Below, piece after piece: positions 7,567 through 9,048 of a stretch of 9,048 nucleotides of DNA. Position 1 is the stretch's first letter; every line of letters begins with the position of its first letter. The notes under the pieces were generated by a model. It saw only the letters and a list, made by a program, of their open reading frames with translations. It was not told the DNA's origin and did not search any database. The position numbers and the translations under genes are program-made. The stretch comes from Clostridia bacterium (GTDB taxonomy: Bacteria > Bacillota > Clostridia > Christensenellales > Aristaeellaceae): positions 1 through 9,048 of the forward strand of contig JAFZRB010000116.1 of assembly GCA_017620115.1 (NCBI GenBank), written 5' to 3'.

Positions 7567-8289
7567 TCATTCCTTTCGGTCATAGCGCCAGCCGTGCTCG
7601 CCGTGATAGATCATGAGGCGGGTCATGCCGCCGTCCGCGCAGATGTTTTCGCCGGTGATGAAGCCCGCTTTTTCAGAGCAGAGGAAAAGCGCGAGTTCAG
7701 CGATATCCTCGGGCCTGCCCACGCGCCCCACCGGCTGCTGCAGCGCGTCCGCGCCCTGGATATCGGAGTTCGCGGTGTCGATCCATCCGGGCGAAATGCT
7801 GTTGACCCGCGCCCGCCCGGCCAGGCTGACGGCCAGCGCGTGAGTGAGCGCCGCGATGCCGCCCTTCGCCGCGGTATAGCTCTCGGTCTGGGGCTGGCTC
7901 ATGCGATCCCGCGAGGACGAGATATTGATAACAGCCGCGCCGGGCGCGAAATGCGGCGCAAGCAGCTTGGTCAGATAGAACGGGGCGGTTACGCCCACCG
8001 CCAGCGCGTATTGGAATTCCTCGTAACCGCACGCGTCGATGCCCTTCGTCAGCGGAAGCGCGTTGTTGACGAGGTAATCCACACGACCTGAACGCTCGAC
8101 GACATGCGCCGCGAAGCGTTCCAGCGTCGCCCTGTCGCCCACGTCGCCCGTAAACCAGTCGCCGGGGTGAATGTCGATGATGTGAACCGTCGCGCCTTCC
8201 CGAAGGAAGGCGTCCGCGATCGCCCGGCCGATGCCGTGGGCTCCGCCCGTGACGACAGCCGTTTTCCCCTCAAACCGCCGTTCTTCCAT
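7567..8289 (-). CDS. SDR family NAD(P)-dependent oxidoreductase
   Basis: A 240-residue classical short-chain dehydrogenase. The cofactor motif is TGGAHGIG (14-21), Asp39 at the end of the second strand favours NAD(H), NNA is at 75-77, Ser126-region INISSS precedes the active site, and YTAAK gives Tyr138 and Lys142. The Asn normally found in helix 4 (N-x-T/x-x-PF context) is Gly99 in LAVGVTAPF, so the Ser-Tyr-Lys triad is kept but the fourth tetrad residue is not obvious. The C-terminal GRVGRPEDIAELALFLCS and ITGENICADGG blocks are standard. ATG 8289 has GGGAGG ten bases upstream. It is the first gene of the leftward cluster, six bases from the AMMECR1 fusion. It probably interconverts an alcohol and a ketone on an unknown substrate. 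Whether it serves the AmmeMemoRadiSam pathway is inferred from position alone. Confidence 0.92.
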   Translation of the reverse strand: MEERRFEGKTAVVTGGAHGIGRAIADAFLREGATVHIIDIHPGDWFTGDVGDRATLERFAAHVVERSGRVDYLVNNALPLTKGIDACGYEEFQYALAVGVTAPFYLTKLLAPHFAPGAAVINISSSRDRMSQPQTESYTAAKGGIAALTHALAVSLAGRARVNSISPGWIDTANSDIQGADALQQPVGRVGRPEDIAELALFLCSEKAGFITGENICADGGMTRLMIYHGEHGWRYDRKE

Positions 8290-8400
8290 ATGCCGCGGAC
8301 CTCCCTGTGTTCCGAATTGTTTTTCTCATATCCGCCCGGTCGGCAATCCGCTTCCCGCGAAGCGCTTTTCACAGTCCGTTACCTTTCTTGTTCGATACCC

Positions 8401-8427
8401 GGAGCGGCAATTCCTCTCAGCCGCTCC
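8401..8427. repeat. Inverted repeat, 8-base arms
   Basis: GGAGCGGC (8401-8408) and GCCGCTCC (8420-8427) are perfectly complementary around an 11-base loop. No T-run follows on either strand, so it is not an obvious terminator. It would form a hairpin in the leader of the leftward SDR transcript if transcription begins upstream of it. Confidence 0.6.
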
Positions 8428-8443
8428 GTTAAATCATTAACGG
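8426..8443. repeat. Perfect 7-base-arm palindrome with ATCA centre
   Basis: CCGTTAA, ATCA, TTAACGG. The AT-rich dyad in GC-rich surroundings looks like a protein binding site for the leftward cluster. It overlaps the neighbouring inverted repeat by two bases, so the two stems cannot both be complete in one RNA. Confidence 0.6.
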
Positions 8444-8518
8444 CCGATTAACCCAGGCAGGGCACGCGCGGCGATCGCTCCCGCCGGCCTGGCGCGGCGG
8501 CGTCTTTCCGGCGCATTC

Positions 8519-8543
8519 TGTTTGTCATTTAAAATAACAAACA
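8519..8543. promoter_or_regulatory. Operator-like palindrome, upstream copy
   Basis: An imperfect 25-base dyad centred on 8531, with 11 of 12 base pairs matching (8526/8536 do not). Its core TGTCATTTAAAATAACA (8523-8539) is identical to the downstream palindrome at 16 of 17 positions. It lies about 65 bases upstream of the -35 of the rightward promoter, and inside the weak candidate leftward promoter. Confidence 0.6.
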
Positions 8544-8608
8544 AGGCGAGCGTCATCACGCACCGGCCGCCCGTTGGCGTTTTTTTACAGGAATTATCAT
8601 CATTTTTC

Positions 8609-8638
8609 TTGACGGAGCGGGCGTGAATCTGCTATCAT
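8609..8638 (+). promoter_or_regulatory. Sigma-70-type promoter for the XRE-dehydrogenase gene
   Basis: TTGACG (8609-8614, five of six) and TATCAT (8633-8638, five of six) are 18 bases apart. TGC before the -10 gives an extended -10. A T/A-rich stretch (8580-8610) lies just upstream and could act as an UP element. Transcription would start near 8645, leaving a leader of about 73 bases that contains the palindrome at 8676-8692. Confidence 0.7.
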
Positions 8639-8675
8639 ATCCTTTGTTTGGCAGGATCCGCCCGCCCGCGCAGCA

Positions 8676-8692
8676 TGTCATTTAAAATGACA
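8676..8692. promoter_or_regulatory. Operator-like perfect palindrome, downstream copy
   Basis: TGTCATTTAAAATGACA is a perfect dyad with 8-base arms and one central base. It lies between the predicted transcription start and ATG 8718, where a bound protein would block transcription. The near-copy at 8523-8539 is 153 bases away centre to centre. Confidence 0.65.
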
Positions 8693-8717
8693 CATTTCTG
8701 AAAGGAACTCCCCATCC

Positions 8718-9048
8718 ATGAAGAAACTATCCATCCAGCTTCTGGCCGATACGGTGGTTTCGCGCCGAAAGGCGCGAAAGCTCACGCAGGCCCAGCTGGC
8801 AGAGGCCACCGGCATTCACAGGGGCCTGATCTCCCGGCTGGAATCCCGGCGCTTTACGCCGTCGGTCGATCAGCTCCAGGCCCTTGCCGAGGTTCTGGGT
8901 TTTGAGGTAACCGACCTGTTTGCGGAAGCGGCGGATGCCGTTCAACCAACCCCGGAGCGCAGTTACAGCATTGCCGTCGCCGGGATCGGCTATGTGGGCC
9001 TGTCTTTGGCCGTTCTGCTGGCGCAGCACAACGCCGTCACGGCGGTCG
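8718..9048 (+). CDS. XRE-type HTH domain fused to nucleotide-sugar (UDP-glucose type) dehydrogenase (3' end outside window)
   Basis: The first 110 residues are present and the frame is open to the right edge. Residues about 8-69 form an XRE/Cro-type DNA-binding domain: LTQAQLAEATG (22-32), HRGLISRLE (34-42), TPSVDQLQALAEVLGF (47-62) and DLF (66-68). A linker of about 14 residues (AAADAVQPTPERSY region, 70-83) leads into SIAVAGIGYVGLSLAVLLAQHNAVTAV-type sequence, the NAD-binding start of UDP-glucose/GDP-mannose dehydrogenases, with GxGxxG at Gly89, Gly91 and Gly94. The dehydrogenase would oxidise a UDP-sugar to a uronic acid for capsule or exopolysaccharide; only its first 28 or so residues are visible, so the sugar is not determined. 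ATG 8718 has AAAGGA 11 bases upstream. Its own promoter and two palindromes suggest regulation by its own HTH, which is inference. Confidence 0.85.
   Translation, partial: MKKLSIQLLADTVVSRRKARKLTQAQLAEATGIHRGLISRLESRRFTPSVDQLQALAEVLGFEVTDLFAEAADAVQPTPERSYSIAVAGIGYVGLSLAVLLAQHNAVTAV

Larger units (their letters stand above)
8290..8717. other. Divergent intergenic region with operator-like palindromes
   Basis: This 428-base stretch separates the leftward SDR cluster from the rightward XRE-dehydrogenase gene. It holds two overlapping inverted repeats near 8401-8443, two related palindromes at 8519-8543 and 8676-8692, and a good rightward promoter at 8609-8638. A six-base stem (CGCTTC/GAAGCG) at 8349-8364 lies in the SDR leader. 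I found no convincing protein-coding gene and no strong leftward promoter; the best leftward match (TTGTTT, 18 bases, CAGAAT; 8544 down to 8515) is weak. Confidence 0.75.

Noticed and set aside
6877..8091. Plus-strand open frame of 404 codons
   Set aside because: It runs antisense across the AMMECR1 fusion and the SDR, both well supported, and its composition is of shadow type.
8349..8372. Possible catabolite-response (cre) site around AAGCGCTT
   Set aside because: The central core fits, but the outer positions (TG...CA) mismatch on both sides; it is better explained as part of the CGCTTC/GAAGCG stem.
8515..8544. Leftward promoter TTGTTT, 18 bases, CAGAAT
   Set aside because: Only three and four of six consensus matches. 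Its overlap with the upstream palindrome is suggestive, but not enough to annotate as a promoter.
8546..8586. Possible rightward intrinsic terminator ending in seven T's
   Set aside because: The sequence before the T-run makes only a weak, wobble-containing stem, and no rightward gene lies upstream to be terminated. It is more likely an AT-rich promoter-upstream stretch.
8727..9029. Minus-strand open frame of 100 codons
   Set aside because: It is antisense to the XRE-dehydrogenase fusion, whose HTH and GxGxxG motifs are unambiguous.

Overview
This 9,048-base window is GC-rich bacterial DNA. Seven genes lie on the minus strand and one begins on the plus strand at the right edge. The gene families, AGGAGG-type ribosome binding sites and compact layout suggest a high-GC member of the Clostridia, probably an uncultured gut or digester lineage. 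No rRNA, tRNA or marker gene fixes the taxon, so this placement is inference.

Layout, in minus-strand transcription order from the right. A leftward cluster starts at 8289: a short-chain dehydrogenase; a LigB-type dioxygenase-fold domain fused to AMMECR1; a radical SAM enzyme of the AmmeMemoRadiSam family; and a large secreted protein ending in a cyclophilin-like domain. Gaps of 6, 16 and 38 bases suggest one transcript. A second leftward cluster starts at 3406 behind its own extended -10 promoter: a MATE-family transporter, a Gfo/Idh/MocA oxidoreductase with features resembling glycosidase family GH109, and a URO-D-fold protein that is not HemE and runs off the left edge.

Right edge: a 428-base divergent intergenic region (8290-8717) separates the leftward cluster from a rightward gene. 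That gene joins an XRE-type helix-turn-helix to the start of a nucleotide-sugar (UDP-glucose type) dehydrogenase. Its clear promoter lies between two near-identical 17-base palindromes, which are good operator candidates. The regulator-enzyme fusion plus twin operators is the most unusual feature here and suggests an enzyme that may regulate its own gene.

How the genes may work together: the AMMECR1/LigB and radical SAM proteins form a recognised but biochemically unsolved modification system. The SDR and secreted protein are its operon partners here. The oxidoreductase and URO-D-like protein look like small-molecule or carbohydrate catabolism genes. No mobile element, CRISPR array or RNA gene was seen.
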